From positions 62,001 to 126,000 of the forward strand of contig NZ_JRKI01000034.1 in the NCBI RefSeq assembly GCF_000935125.1: a stretch of DNA of 64,000 nt, read 5' to 3'. Shown here one piece after another: positions 33,380-41,512 of the stretch. Every line of letters starts with the position of its first letter. Within the stretch, counting starts at the first letter, position 1. Under the pieces are notes generated by a model. The model did no database searches. It had not been told where the DNA came from and saw only the letters and a list, made by a program, of their open reading frames with translations. Source of the DNA: Streptomyces natalensis ATCC 27448. GTDB taxonomy: Bacteria; Actinomycetota; Actinomycetes; Streptomycetales; Streptomycetaceae. A program made the translations under genes and the position numbers.

Positions 33380-34403
33380 CCCTGATCTGGTCGGTGGACA
33401 GGTCGAGGTGCTCGAGGATGGTGTAGCGCCCCGGGCGGGTCTTGGGTGCGTAGGCGACGGCCTCGACGAATTCCTCGTCGGTGAAGCCGATCTCGCCCGG
33501 CGTGACCGGCAGACCGTGCCGGCGCAGCACCTCGACCATCATGTCCCGGGTCTCCTTGTCCCCGCGCAGATGCGTGGCGAAGGCGGCACCCAGGCCGCAC
33601 TGCTCGCCATGGCTCGCCGAGCGCTTGGGGTAGAGGATGTCGAGCGCGTGGTTGATCTCGTGGCAGGCTCCGGAGGCCGGGCGGCTGTCGCCGGCCACCG
33701 ACATCGAGATGCCGGTCAGGACCAGACCCTCGGCCAGCACCTGGAGGAAGTTGTCGTCGCCGACGCCTCCGGGGTGGCGCAGGACGGCCTCGCCGGCCTG
33801 GCGGGCCATGGCGGCGGCCAGTCCGTCGATCGCCTCGCCGGTCTCGCGGTGCGAGAGCTCCCAGTCCGCGACGGCGGAGATGTTGGAGATCGCGTCGCCG
33901 ATGCCGGAGCGGACGAAGCGGACCGGGGCCTCGCGGATGATGTCGAGGTCGATCACCACGGCGATCGGGTTCGGCACACCGTAGGAGCCGCGGCCGGCGT
34001 CGTTGTCGAGGGTGGCGACCGGCGAGCACAGGCCGTCGTGCGACAGGTTCGTCGCGACGGCGACCAGCGGCAGACCGATGCGCGCCGCGGCGAACTTGGC
34101 ACAGTCGATGATCTTGCCGCCGCCCAGGCCCACGACGGCGTCGTAGTGGCCCTTCTTCATGGCGTCGGCGAGCTTGATCGCGTCGTCCAGAGTGCCGCCG
34201 CCGACCTCGTACCACTCGGCGCCCGGCAGCGCGGGGGACAGCCGCTCGCGCAGCCGTGCCCCCGAGCCGCCGCTGATCGCGATGGCGAGCTTGCCGGACG
34301 CGGAGATGCGCTGATCGGCCAGCAGGCCCGCCAGGTCGTCCAGGGCGCCGGCGTTGATGTCGACGACGACCGGGGACGGGATGAGGCGGGTCAGTACTGG
34401 CAT
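33342..34403 (-). CDS. sn-Glycerol-1-phosphate dehydrogenase-like NAD(P)-dependent enzyme
   Basis: The 353-residue protein belongs to the iron-containing alcohol dehydrogenase/glycerol-dehydrogenase fold. It has the dinucleotide motif VVGLGGGKIIDCAKFAA (about 90-106), ATNLSHDGLCSP, and metal ligands in ACHEINHALDIL and SASHGEQCG. These match the AraM/EgsA group, which reduces dihydroxyacetone phosphate to glycerol-1-phosphate, the archaeal-type stereoisomer. The 13-nt overlap with the nucleotidyltransferase gene suggests the two act in sequence. A dehydroquinate-synthase-like or other polyol-phosphate substrate cannot be excluded from sequence alone. Confidence 0.85.
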   Translation of the reverse strand: MPVLTRLIPSPVVVDINAGALDDLAGLLADQRISASGKLAIAISGGSGARLRERLSPALPGAEWYEVGGGTLDDAIKLADAMKKGHYDAVVGLGGGKIIDCAKFAAARIGLPLVAVATNLSHDGLCSPVATLDNDAGRGSYGVPNPIAVVIDLDIIREAPVRFVRSGIGDAISNISAVADWELSHRETGEAIDGLAAAMARQAGEAVLRHPGGVGDDNFLQVLAEGLVLTGISMSVAGDSRPASGACHEINHALDILYPKRSASHGEQCGLGAAFATHLRGDKETRDMMVEVLRRHGLPVTPGEIGFTDEEFVEAVAYAPKTRPGRYTILEHLDLSTDQIRDAYADYAQAIGS

Positions 34404-35128
34404 GCGATGTCACGGCCCTTCGCCAGGTCGTCGTGGTTGTCGATCTCGACCCACTTGACGTCGCCGATCGGGGCCACGTCCACCTGGAAGCCGCGGTTGA
34501 CCAGCTCCTGGTAGCCGTCCTCGTAGTAGAGGTCGGGGTCGCGCTCGAAGGTGGTCTTCAGGGCGTCGGCCAGCTCGTCGGCGGCGGAGCCCTCGATGAG
34601 GGTGACACCGATGTACTCGCCGGTGGCCTCGGCCGGGTCCATCAGCTTGGTGATGCGCTGGACGCCCTTGTCGGGGTCCACGATGACCTTCATCTCCTCG
34701 TCGGCCAGCTGCTTGACCGTGTCGAGGGCGAGGATGATCTTCTGGCCGTTGCCGCGGGCGGCGAGCAGGGTCTTCTCGACGGAGACCGGGTGCACGGTGT
34801 CGCCGTTGGCGAGGATCACATCGTGCTTGATGGCGTCACGGCCGCACCACAGGGAGTAGGCGTTGTTCCACTCCTCGGCCTTGTCGTTGTCGATGAGGGT
34901 CAGCTTGAGGCCGTACTTCGCCTCCAGGGCCGCCTTGCGCTCGTAGACGGCTTCCTTCTTGTAGCCGACGATGATCGCGACCTCGGTCAGGCCGATCTCG
35001 GCGAAGTTGCCGAGGGTCAGGTCCAGGATGGTGGTGTCCCCGTCGACCGGCACCAGCGCCTTGGGCAGGGTGTCGGTGTAGGGGCGCAGACGCCGTCCGG
35101 CGCCGGCGGCCAGCACGAGGCCGATCAT
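34391..35128 (-). CDS. Nucleotidyltransferase for a phospho-alcohol or sugar phosphate (LicC/RmlA-like)
   Basis: The 245-residue enzyme starts with LVLAAGAGRRLRPYTDTLPK, the NTP-binding and metal loop of nucleotidyltransferases, and has WNNAYSLWCGRDAI and ANGDTVHP. The order of these motifs resembles phosphocholine/phospho-alcohol cytidylyltransferases (LicC-like) more than RmlA. In this operon, with a glycerol-1-phosphate dehydrogenase and two CDP-alcohol transferases, the simplest reading is CTP-dependent activation of a glycerophosphate or similar alcohol. It overlaps its neighbours by 4 and 13 nt. Confidence 0.85.
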   Translation of the reverse strand: MIGLVLAAGAGRRLRPYTDTLPKALVPVDGDTTILDLTLGNFAEIGLTEVAIIVGYKKEAVYERKAALEAKYGLKLTLIDNDKAEEWNNAYSLWCGRDAIKHDVILANGDTVHPVSVEKTLLAARGNGQKIILALDTVKQLADEEMKVIVDPDKGVQRITKLMDPAEATGEYIGVTLIEGSAADELADALKTTFERDPDLYYEDGYQELVNRGFQVDVAPIGDVKWVEIDNHDDLAKGRDIACQY

Positions 35129-36918
35129 GCGGGTTCTCCTTCATCGTGTACGGCGGGTGCTCCGGAGGAGACCCAGAAGCGGATGCTCTCGACGAGCACC
35201 AGCAGCGCCAGGACCACGGCGAGCGCGGTGAGCGCGATTGTGAAACCTTCAGGGGACAGCGCGGCCGCCAGGACCGTCACCACGAGGACGCGTCCTTCGT
35301 GGCCGCCGGTTGCCCGGACCAGCCACCGCGGCGGGGCCCCAGTGCCACCGCGGATGCGGTAGACGGTGTCGTAGTGATGGTAGGCGACCGCCGCGACCAG
35401 GCCGAATGCTGCGGGCAGCGCTCCGGGGGCGTCCGCGCGGGCGGCCAGCAGCAGGATCGTGCCGTATTCGGCGGCCCGGAAGAGGGGCGGCACCAGCCAG
35501 TCCAGGGGGCCCTTGAGCGGGCGGGCGACCGCGCCACCGGCGAAGAGCGCGTAGACGGCCGCGCCGACCACGGGCCACCAGCTCCCGCCGTCCTTCCACA
35601 CCAGCTGGCTGATGAGGAATGCCACACCGGCCACCGCCATGAAGGGGGCGCCCATATAGCCGCGGGAGGCCGGCCCCTTGGACACGAGCTCGGCGATCGG
35701 GCCGGAGTCGGCCAGGTCCGCCAGCGCCTGCGCGGCCCGGTCGGTGCGGCGGGCGTGCCGGGTGACCGAGCGCAGCACCCGGCCGGCCGTGGTGTAGCAG
35801 GCGGCCAGGGCGCAGCCGACGAGCAGGGCGTACAAGACGATGCGCGGGGTGGTCAGGGCCGTCAGGACGGCGATCATGGCCCAGCGCTCGCCGATGGGCA
35901 GCACGATCATCCGGCGCACCCAGACCGTCCAGCCGACGCTGTCGAGCTTGTCGGAGAGCGCGGCGGTGGGGCTGGTGTTGGCGGTGGCGTCGTGGTTGGC
36001 CTCGTTGAAGGCGAAGTCGACGACATGGCGGCAGGTCTGGAGCACCATCGCGCCCAGGGCCAGCACCCAGACGTCGTCGCCGCAGCGGGCCGCGCCCAGG
36101 GCCAGACCCGCGTAGTAGGCGTACTCCTTGGCGCGGTCGAAGGTGGCGTCCAGCCAGGCGCCCATCGTCGAGTACTGGAGGGAGTAGCGGGCGAGCTGCC
36201 CGTCGGTGCAGTCCAGGACGAAGGAGAAGAGCAGCAGGACGCCGGCGGCGATGAACCCGCCGCGGGTTCCGGTGGCCGCGCAGCCCGCCGCGATCAGCGC
36301 GGTGAGCAGGGAGGCGGTGGTGACCTGGTTGGGGGTGAGGCCGCGGCGGGCGCACCAGCGCGCCAGGTAGCGCGAGTACGGGCTGATGCAGAAGGTGGTG
36401 AAGAACCCGTCACGGGACTTCACCGCGGTGCGCAGCCGTACGGCCTCGTCATCGACCGCGGCGACGGCCTCGCGGGCCTCCTCGCGCTGCGCCGGGGTGA
36501 GCGCGACGGTGGCGACCAGGGTGCCGGGCTCGACGCGGTGCAGGCCGATGTCCGCGCGCTCCAGGGACTCGGTGAGGGTGTCGGTGAGCACATCCGTCAG
36601 ATGCGCGGTGCCGGCGCCGACCGGGATCTTGGCGGTGGCACTCAGCAGCGCGGAGCGCGCCTCGGGCTGCGCGGTGAGCACGCCGGGGGCGGCGGCGGCC
36701 GGGAAGCGCGGGTCGGTCAGTGCCAGCCGAAGGAGGTGGAGATGGCCGACGAACCGGGGATCGACGACGGCGACCCGCTCCTGGGCGGGCATGGCGGCGA
36801 TCAGTTCGGCGACGGCCGTGGCATCGTCCGCCGTACGGACGTCGAAGCCCAGCGTGCGCAGGTCGGCTTCGAGCGACGACCCGGCGACCGGCGGACCGGT
36901 GAGGATGGCGGTCGACAG
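35125..36918 (-). CDS. Fusion: N-terminal domain, CDP-alcohol transferase and DUF5941 membrane domain
   Basis: From a proposed CTG start at 36918 the protein is 597 residues. After a soluble N-terminal domain of about 160 residues comes a complete CDP-alcohol transferase motif (LDCTDGQLAR ... GAWLDATFD, about 235-261). A long multi-pass C-terminal part resembling DUF5941 follows. Start: the first ATG/GTG/TTG in frame is at 36792, but the 42 codons before it look coding (AILTGPPVAGSSLEADLRTL). AAGGAG at 36928-36933 stands 9 nt before the CTG, and a stop lies three codons further up. As first gene of the seven-gene operon it likely links an activated alcohol to a membrane acceptor. Confidence 0.8.
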   Translation of the reverse strand: MSTAILTGPPVAGSSLEADLRTLGFDVRTADDATAVAELIAAMPAQERVAVVDPRFVGHLHLLRLALTDPRFPAAAAPGVLTAQPEARSALLSATAKIPVGAGTAHLTDVLTDTLTESLERADIGLHRVEPGTLVATVALTPAQREEAREAVAAVDDEAVRLRTAVKSRDGFFTTFCISPYSRYLARWCARRGLTPNQVTTASLLTALIAAGCAATGTRGGFIAAGVLLLFSFVLDCTDGQLARYSLQYSTMGAWLDATFDRAKEYAYYAGLALGAARCGDDVWVLALGAMVLQTCRHVVDFAFNEANHDATANTSPTAALSDKLDSVGWTVWVRRMIVLPIGERWAMIAVLTALTTPRIVLYALLVGCALAACYTTAGRVLRSVTRHARRTDRAAQALADLADSGPIAELVSKGPASRGYMGAPFMAVAGVAFLISQLVWKDGGSWWPVVGAAVYALFAGGAVARPLKGPLDWLVPPLFRAAEYGTILLLAARADAPGALPAAFGLVAAVAYHHYDTVYRIRGGTGAPPRWLVRATGGHEGRVLVVTVLAAALSPEGFTIALTALAVVLALLVLVESIRFWVSSGAPAVHDEGEPA

Positions 36919-37517
36919 ACGAACTCACTCCTTGGATGCTGACAAGGCAGCACGGGAGGTCCGCGATCGATCCGATTCGATACGAACTACCCGGGCAGCG
37001 GGCGCGGCACACCCGGCGGCTGGGGCCGGGTGGCACGTCGGCAGAGGTTATCGGATCGCCGGATGCGGCCGTTCACCGCGCATTCACCGCCCGATCGGGT
37101 GACCGACGGCTGCGTCTGCCGCGATCATCATGGTGGATCGGACGGCCCCTGAACAACTGCCGTCCTGACCAGCCGCTCGATCCGTGCCGGTTATGAGCGG
37201 GCTGGTCACAGGTGGTGTGGGTTGTGCCGGGGCGGGTGTGGCGGGGGCCATGCGGGCGGCCCGCGGGTGTGGCCCCTCTCACGGTCCGGCCGCGCGAACG
37301 GCTGCGACGAGGACCGTGACGACCGCCGTGACGACTGCCGCGCGCGACCGCCACCCGCTGATCGTTTTGCAATCGGACACACTTCCGGACCGCCCTCCGG
37401 ACGCCGGGCCGGAACTCGACGAAGACCGCGGCACCGCGCACGACCTGGCCCGCTGTGCGTCTGATGGGCACACAGGTGGGGCAGACTGGGCGTCGAGGAC
37501 CGACGACAAGGATGGGC
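36919..37517. other. 599-bp divergent intergenic region between the polymer operon and idi
   Basis: No credible gene was found; the ORFs that cross it have the arginine-rich composition of shadow frames. It should hold promoters for the seven-gene minus-strand operon and for idi. An interrupted repeat TGACCAGCCGCTC (37166-37178) / GAGCGGGCTGGTCA (37195-37208) could be a regulatory or terminator structure. It has one bulged base. Confidence 0.5.
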
Positions 37518-38129
37518 ATGCCGATCACACCTGCCAACGGACAGACCGCCGGGGACGCTGCGGTGAGCACGCCGGACGGCGCCGCCGAACCGATCATGCT
37601 GGAGCTGGTCGACGAGGACGGCACGACGATCGGCACGGCGGAAAAGCTCGCCGCGCATCAGCCCCCCGGACAGCTGCACCGGGCGTTCTCGGTCTTCCTC
37701 TTCGACGAGAAGGGCCGGCTGCTGCTCCAGCGCCGGGCGATGTCGAAGTACCACTCCCCCGGTGTGTGGTCCAACACCTGCTGCGGACACCCGTACCCGG
37801 GCGAGACGCCGTTCGCGGCCGCGGCCCGGCGCACCGCCGAGGAGCTGGGTCTGGCCCCCGCGCTGCTGGCCGAGGCCGGCACCGTGCGCTACAACCATCC
37901 CGACCCGGACTCCGGCCTGGTGGAGCAGGAGTACAACCACCTCTTCGTCGGGCTGGTCCGCGCCGAGCCGGCGCCCGATCCGGAGGAGATCGGCGAGATC
38001 ACGTTCGTGACACCGCAGGAGCTGGCCGAACGGCACGCCGCGGCGCCGTTCTCCGCATGGTTCATGACCGTGCTGGACGCGGCGCGCCCGGCGGTGCGTG
38101 AGCTCACAGGAGCGTCGGCGGGCTGGTAG
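37518..38129 (+). CDS. idi: Isopentenyl-diphosphate delta-isomerase, type I
   Basis: The 203-residue Nudix-fold enzyme interconverts IPP and DMAPP. The catalytic cysteine is in WSNTCCGHPYPGE (about 84-96), the Nudix-like metal region RRTAEELGL follows, and YNHPDPDSGLVEQEYNHLF supplies further ligands and the catalytic Glu. AAGGA is 5 nt upstream of the ATG at 37518, which favours it over the ATG at 37512. Closeness to hopanoid genes agrees with a role in isoprenoid supply. Its 3' end overlaps the convergent ATPase gene by 26 nt. Confidence 0.93.
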   Translation: MPITPANGQTAGDAAVSTPDGAAEPIMLELVDEDGTTIGTAEKLAAHQPPGQLHRAFSVFLFDEKGRLLLQRRAMSKYHSPGVWSNTCCGHPYPGETPFAAAARRTAEELGLAPALLAEAGTVRYNHPDPDSGLVEQEYNHLFVGLVRAEPAPDPEEIGEITFVTPQELAERHAAAPFSAWFMTVLDAARPAVRELTGASAGW

Positions 38130-38601
38130 CGAGCGGGGCGAGCGGCAGCTCGGCCCAGATGGCCTTGCCGCCGCTCGCGGTGTGCTCGACATCGCATTTG
38201 CCGCCGGCCTGCGCGGTCAGCACCTTGACCAGCCACAGGCCGCGGCCGCCGACATCGCCCTCGTCCGCCTCCAGCGCCTTGGGACGGTAGGGGTGGTTGT
38301 CCTCGACGGCGACGCGCAGCCAGTTCGGCCCGATCGTCAGCTCCACGGCGATCTCCGGCGAGAGCAGGGCGGCGTGCTGGACGGCGTTGGTGACCAGCTC
38401 GGAGACGATCAGCAGCAGACCGTCCATGATGTCGGCGGCGACCGGCGCACGCTGTTCGGTGAGCAGATCCCGTACCGCGTGGCGCGCCTGCGGCACCGAC
38501 GACTCCAGCGCCGGGGCGGTGAACCGCCAGGCACCCTCGTACGCCGGCGGGGAGGTCAGCTCCTCGGGGGGTTCTGCGGGGGGTCCGGAAGGCATCCTCA
38601 C
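38104..38601 (-). CDS. Anti-sigma-factor-like ATPase (HATPase_c_2)
   Basis: The 165-residue protein starts at a GTG and has the N box LLIVSELVTNAVQHAALLSP, the G1 motif VAVEDNHPYRP and the G2 motif GGRGLWLVKVLTAQAGG of RsbW-like ATPases common in Streptomyces. It lacks a kinase dimerisation domain. It probably binds and phosphorylates or sequesters a regulator, but no partner gene is adjacent. A second start at ATG 38595 is possible. Confidence 0.85.
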   Translation of the reverse strand: MRMPSGPPAEPPEELTSPPAYEGAWRFTAPALESSVPQARHAVRDLLTEQRAPVAADIMDGLLLIVSELVTNAVQHAALLSPEIAVELTIGPNWLRVAVEDNHPYRPKALEADEGDVGGRGLWLVKVLTAQAGGKCDVEHTASGGKAIWAELPLAPLATSPPTLL

Positions 38602-38810
38602 AAGAAGAGTGTTGGGAATGCGCTGGTCCGGACCGGCCCGCTGAACGCAAGTCAGCGCCTATTGACGCCTTCTGGCTGATTTCGTGCGGTCTGCTCGACG
38701 GGGCGACTACTCTTGCCCGCTTTGTGCCGTATTGCAGGAACGGCCGGGAAGAACGGCCGAACGGTCTGCGCCACGGGCGGCAGCACACGCCCGAGGGCCC
38801 GGCCGCATAC

Positions 38811-38848
38811 GACGGCAGGCCCGGTGCCTGAGCACCGGGCCTGCCGTC
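38811..38848 (-). terminator. Strong terminator hairpin downstream of tRNA-fMet
   Basis: GACGGCAGGCCCGGTGC (38811-38827) pairs perfectly with 38832-38848 around the tetraloop CTGA (17-bp stem). On the minus strand it begins 8 nt after the tRNA, as for a short tRNA transcript. Confidence 0.85.
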
Positions 38849-38856
38849 CTACTGAG

Positions 38857-38930
38857 TAGCGGGGACAGGATTTGAACCTGCGACCTCTGGGTTATGAGCC
38901 CAGCGAGCTACCGAGCTGCTCCACCCCGCG
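38857..38930 (-). tRNA. Initiator tRNA-fMet (anticodon CAU)
   Basis: The minus strand folds into a 74-nt cloverleaf with anticodon CAU in the loop CTCATAA. Initiator identity is shown by three G:C pairs (GGG/CCC) at the base of the anticodon stem and by an unpaired 1:72 position: C1 faces U72 while G2-C71 to G7-C66 pair. The 3' CCA is not encoded; A73 is followed by CTCAG. A promoter lies just upstream and a terminator just downstream, so it is an independent unit between the ABC-F gene and the ATPase gene. Confidence 0.95.
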
Positions 38931-38942
38931 TCGGTGAACACC

Positions 38943-38971
38943 ACAGTACGGGGCAGGAGACGCAGGACCAA
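38943..38971 (-). promoter_or_regulatory. Promoter of tRNA-fMet
   Basis: On the minus strand TTGGTC (complement of 38966-38971), a 17-nt spacer and TACTGT (38943-38948) form a good vegetative -35/-10 pair. The predicted start of transcription is about 6 nt before the mature tRNA 5' end. Confidence 0.65.
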
Positions 38972-39007
38972 ATCGATGAGGCGATGAACGGTTCGGTGTG
39001 GTCCGGC

Positions 39008-40666
39008 TCACACCCGACGGTCGGTGATCCGCCCGCCGTCGACCTCGATCCGGCGCGTGGTGTGCACCGCGTCCAGCATCCGCCGGTCGTGGGTGACGAG
39101 CAGCAGCGTGCCCGGATACGAGGCGAGCGCCGACTCCAGCTGTTCGATGGCCGGAAGGTCGAGGTGGTTGGTGGGCTCGTCCAGGACGAGGAGATTGACA
39201 CCGCGGCCCTGGAGGAGGGCCAGGGCGGCGCGGGTCCGCTCGCCCGGCGAGAGGGTGTGCGCCGGGCGCAGTACATGCGTCGCTTTCAGGCCGAATTTCG
39301 CCAGCAGGGTGCGGACGTCGGCGGGCGAGAGGTCCGGTACGCAGGCCCGGAAGGCGTCCATCAGGGGCTCGTCCCCCTGGCTGCGTCCCTTGAGGAGCTG
39401 ACCGCGCGCCTGGTCGATCTCGCCGACCACCACGCCCGGGCCGAGGGCGGCATGCCCCGCGTCCAGCGGGAGCCGGCCGAGGAGGGCGGCGAGCAGGGTG
39501 GACTTGCCGGAGCCGTTGGGGCCCGTGATGGCGACCCGGTCCGCCCAGTCGATCTGGAGGTCCACGGGGCCGAAGCGGAAGTCGCCGCGGCGGGCCTCGG
39601 CGCCGCGCAGGGTGGCCACCACCGCGCCCGCCCGGGGCGCCGCGGCGATCTCCATCCGCAGCTCCCACTCCTTGCGCGGCTCCTCGACGACCTCCAGCCG
39701 CTCGATCAGCCGCTGGGTCTGCTTGGCCTTGGCGGCCTGCTTCTCGGTGGCCTCGACCCGGCCCTTGCGGGCGATCTTGTCGTTGTCGGGGGCCTTGCGG
39801 CGGGCGTTCCGGACGCCCTTTTCCATCCAGTTGCGCTGGGTGTGGGCGCGGGTCTCCAGGGCGGCCCTGGTATCGGCGTACTCCTCGTACTCCTCGCGGG
39901 CGTGCCGGCGGGCCCGCTCGCGCTCCTCCAGGTACGCGGTGTAACCGCCGCCGTAGGTATTGACCTGCTGCTGGGCGAGGTCGAGCTCGACGACGCGGCT
40001 GACGGTACGGGTGAGGAACTCGCGGTCGTGGCTGACCAGGACCGTGCCGGCACGCAGGCCGGTGACGAAGGTCTCCAGGCGGCGCAGGCCGTCCAGATCG
40101 AGGTCGTTGGTCGGCTCGTCCAGGAGGAAGATGTCGTAGCGCGAGAGCAGCAGCGAGGCGAGCGAGGCGCGGGCGGCCTGGCCGCCGGACAGGGAGGTCA
40201 TCGGCCGGTCCAGGCCGACCGTGAGGCCGAGCTGGGCGGCGGTCTCGTCGGCGCGGTCGTCGAGGTCGGCGGCGCCCAGCGCGAGCCAGCGCTCCAAGGC
40301 GACGGCGTAGGCGTCGTCCGCGCCGGGGCGCTCCTCGGCCAGCGCCTGGGTCGTCGCGTCCAGGGCGCGCTGGGCCTCGGCGACACCGGTGCGGCGGGCG
40401 AGGAACTCCCGTACGGACTCTCCCGGGCGGCGGTCGGGCTCCTGCGGGAGATGGCCGACGGTCGCGGTGGGCGGGCTCAGCGCGAGCTTGCCCTCCTCCG
40501 GGGTGTCCAGACCGGCCAGGAGGCGCAGCAGCGTGGATTTGCCCGCGCCGTTGGCGCCGACCAGGCCGATCACCTCGCCGGGGGCGACGACCAGATCGAG
40601 GCCGGAGAACAGGACGCGCTCGCCGTGGCCGGCGGCGAGGTCTTTGGCGACAAGGGTTGCTGACAT
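39008..40666 (-). CDS. ABC-F family ATP-binding protein
   Basis: The 552-residue soluble protein has two ABC domains and no membrane segments. Walker A motifs are VGANGAGKSTLL (about 37) and ITGPNGSGKSTLL (about 340). Signatures are SLSGGQAARASLA and LSPGERTRAALAL, and Walker B motifs LLDEPTNDLD and VLDEPTNHLD. The linker between them (about 230-310) is highly charged, with RARRHAREEYEEYADTRAAL. ABC-F proteins act on the ribosome, as translation factors or in protection from ribosome-targeting antibiotics; which applies here cannot be told. The ATG at 40666 is the start of the conserved region. Confidence 0.92.
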   Translation of the reverse strand: MSATLVAKDLAAGHGERVLFSGLDLVVAPGEVIGLVGANGAGKSTLLRLLAGLDTPEEGKLALSPPTATVGHLPQEPDRRPGESVREFLARRTGVAEAQRALDATTQALAEERPGADDAYAVALERWLALGAADLDDRADETAAQLGLTVGLDRPMTSLSGGQAARASLASLLLSRYDIFLLDEPTNDLDLDGLRRLETFVTGLRAGTVLVSHDREFLTRTVSRVVELDLAQQQVNTYGGGYTAYLEERERARRHAREEYEEYADTRAALETRAHTQRNWMEKGVRNARRKAPDNDKIARKGRVEATEKQAAKAKQTQRLIERLEVVEEPRKEWELRMEIAAAPRAGAVVATLRGAEARRGDFRFGPVDLQIDWADRVAITGPNGSGKSTLLAALLGRLPLDAGHAALGPGVVVGEIDQARGQLLKGRSQGDEPLMDAFRACVPDLSPADVRTLLAKFGLKATHVLRPAHTLSPGERTRAALALLQGRGVNLLVLDEPTNHLDLPAIEQLESALASYPGTLLLVTHDRRMLDAVHTTRRIEVDGGRITDRRV

Positions 40667-40708
40667 CAGGCCGCCGATCGTATCCGGACGCCCGTGCCTT
40701 GGCCGCTC

Positions 40709-40714
40709 TAATAT
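40709..40714 (+). promoter_or_regulatory. -10 box for a leaderless enoyl-CoA hydratase transcript
   Basis: TAATAT ends 6 nt before the ATG at 40721, so transcription should start at or next to the start codon. No Shine-Dalgarno sequence is present, in agreement with leaderless translation. A -35 box is not clear. Confidence 0.5.
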
Positions 40715-40720
40715 CCGGGC

Positions 40721-41491
40721 ATGGAACCGGGCCTGAAAACGCATGTCAGCGACGGCACAGCGACCGTCACCATCAGCAACCTCGGCAAGCGCAATGCGAT
40801 GACCGTCCCGATGTGGCGGGAACTGCCGCCGCTGCTGGAACGCCTGGCGGGCGACCGTGGCGTACGGCAGCTGGTGCTGACGGGCGCGGGCACGACCTTC
40901 TGCGCGGGGGCGGACATCGGGGCGCTGCGGGAGGGCGCGGGCGAGTCCCAGGGGCTGGCGGTGGCGGCCGAGGAAGCGCTGGCGGCGTTTCCCGGGCCGA
41001 CGCTGGCGGTGATCCGCGGGTACTGCGTGGGCGGCGGCTGCCAGCTGGCGGCGGCCTGCGATCTGCGGTTCGCGGAGGAGGGGGCGCTGTTCGGGGTGAC
41101 ACCGGCGAAGCTGGGGGTCGCCTATCCGGCGTCCGCCACCCGGCGGCTGGTCCGGCTGATCGGGCCCTCGACCGCCAAGTACCTCTTGTTCTCGGGGGAG
41201 TTGATCGACGGCGCGCGGGCGCTGCGTACGGGGCTGGTGGACGAGGTGCTGCCCGAGGGCGAGTTGGACAAGCGGGTCGCGGACTTCACCGCCGTACTGG
41301 CCGGCCGGTCGCTGCTGACGCAGACCGCGGCCAAGGAGCTCGCCGACGGGACATGGGACGTTTCGCCCGCCGACGCCGAGGAGCGCGGCGCGTACTGGGC
41401 CGCGCAGGCGCGCGAGAGCGGCGACACCGTGGAGGGTGCCGCCGCCTTCCTGGAGCGCCGGGCGCCGCGCTTCACCTGGCCCGCGGGTTAG
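40721..41491 (+). CDS. Enoyl-CoA hydratase/isomerase family protein (crotonase fold)
   Basis: The 256-residue protein has LTGAGTTFCAGADIGALREG (about 53-72), the first oxyanion-hole segment of crotonases, and VIRGYCVGGGCQLAAACDLRFAEEGALFGVTPAKLGVAYP, which holds the second. The catalytic Glu of true hydratases is not clear in the usual positions, so it could act as an isomerase, hydrolase or decarboxylase on an acyl-CoA. It probably has a leaderless mRNA. It converges on the DJ-1 gene with a 21-nt gap. Confidence 0.88.
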   Translation: MEPGLKTHVSDGTATVTISNLGKRNAMTVPMWRELPPLLERLAGDRGVRQLVLTGAGTTFCAGADIGALREGAGESQGLAVAAEEALAAFPGPTLAVIRGYCVGGGCQLAAACDLRFAEEGALFGVTPAKLGVAYPASATRRLVRLIGPSTAKYLLFSGELIDGARALRTGLVDEVLPEGELDKRVADFTAVLAGRSLLTQTAAKELADGTWDVSPADAEERGAYWAAQARESGDTVEGAAAFLERRAPRFTWPAG

Positions 41492-41512
41492 CCGGGTAAC
41501 GGCCGGGGCGCT

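Noticed and set aside
37073..37636. 187-codon minus-strand ORF between the polymer operon and idi
   Set aside because: Arg/His/Gly-rich composition and overlap with the idi start mark it as a chance frame.
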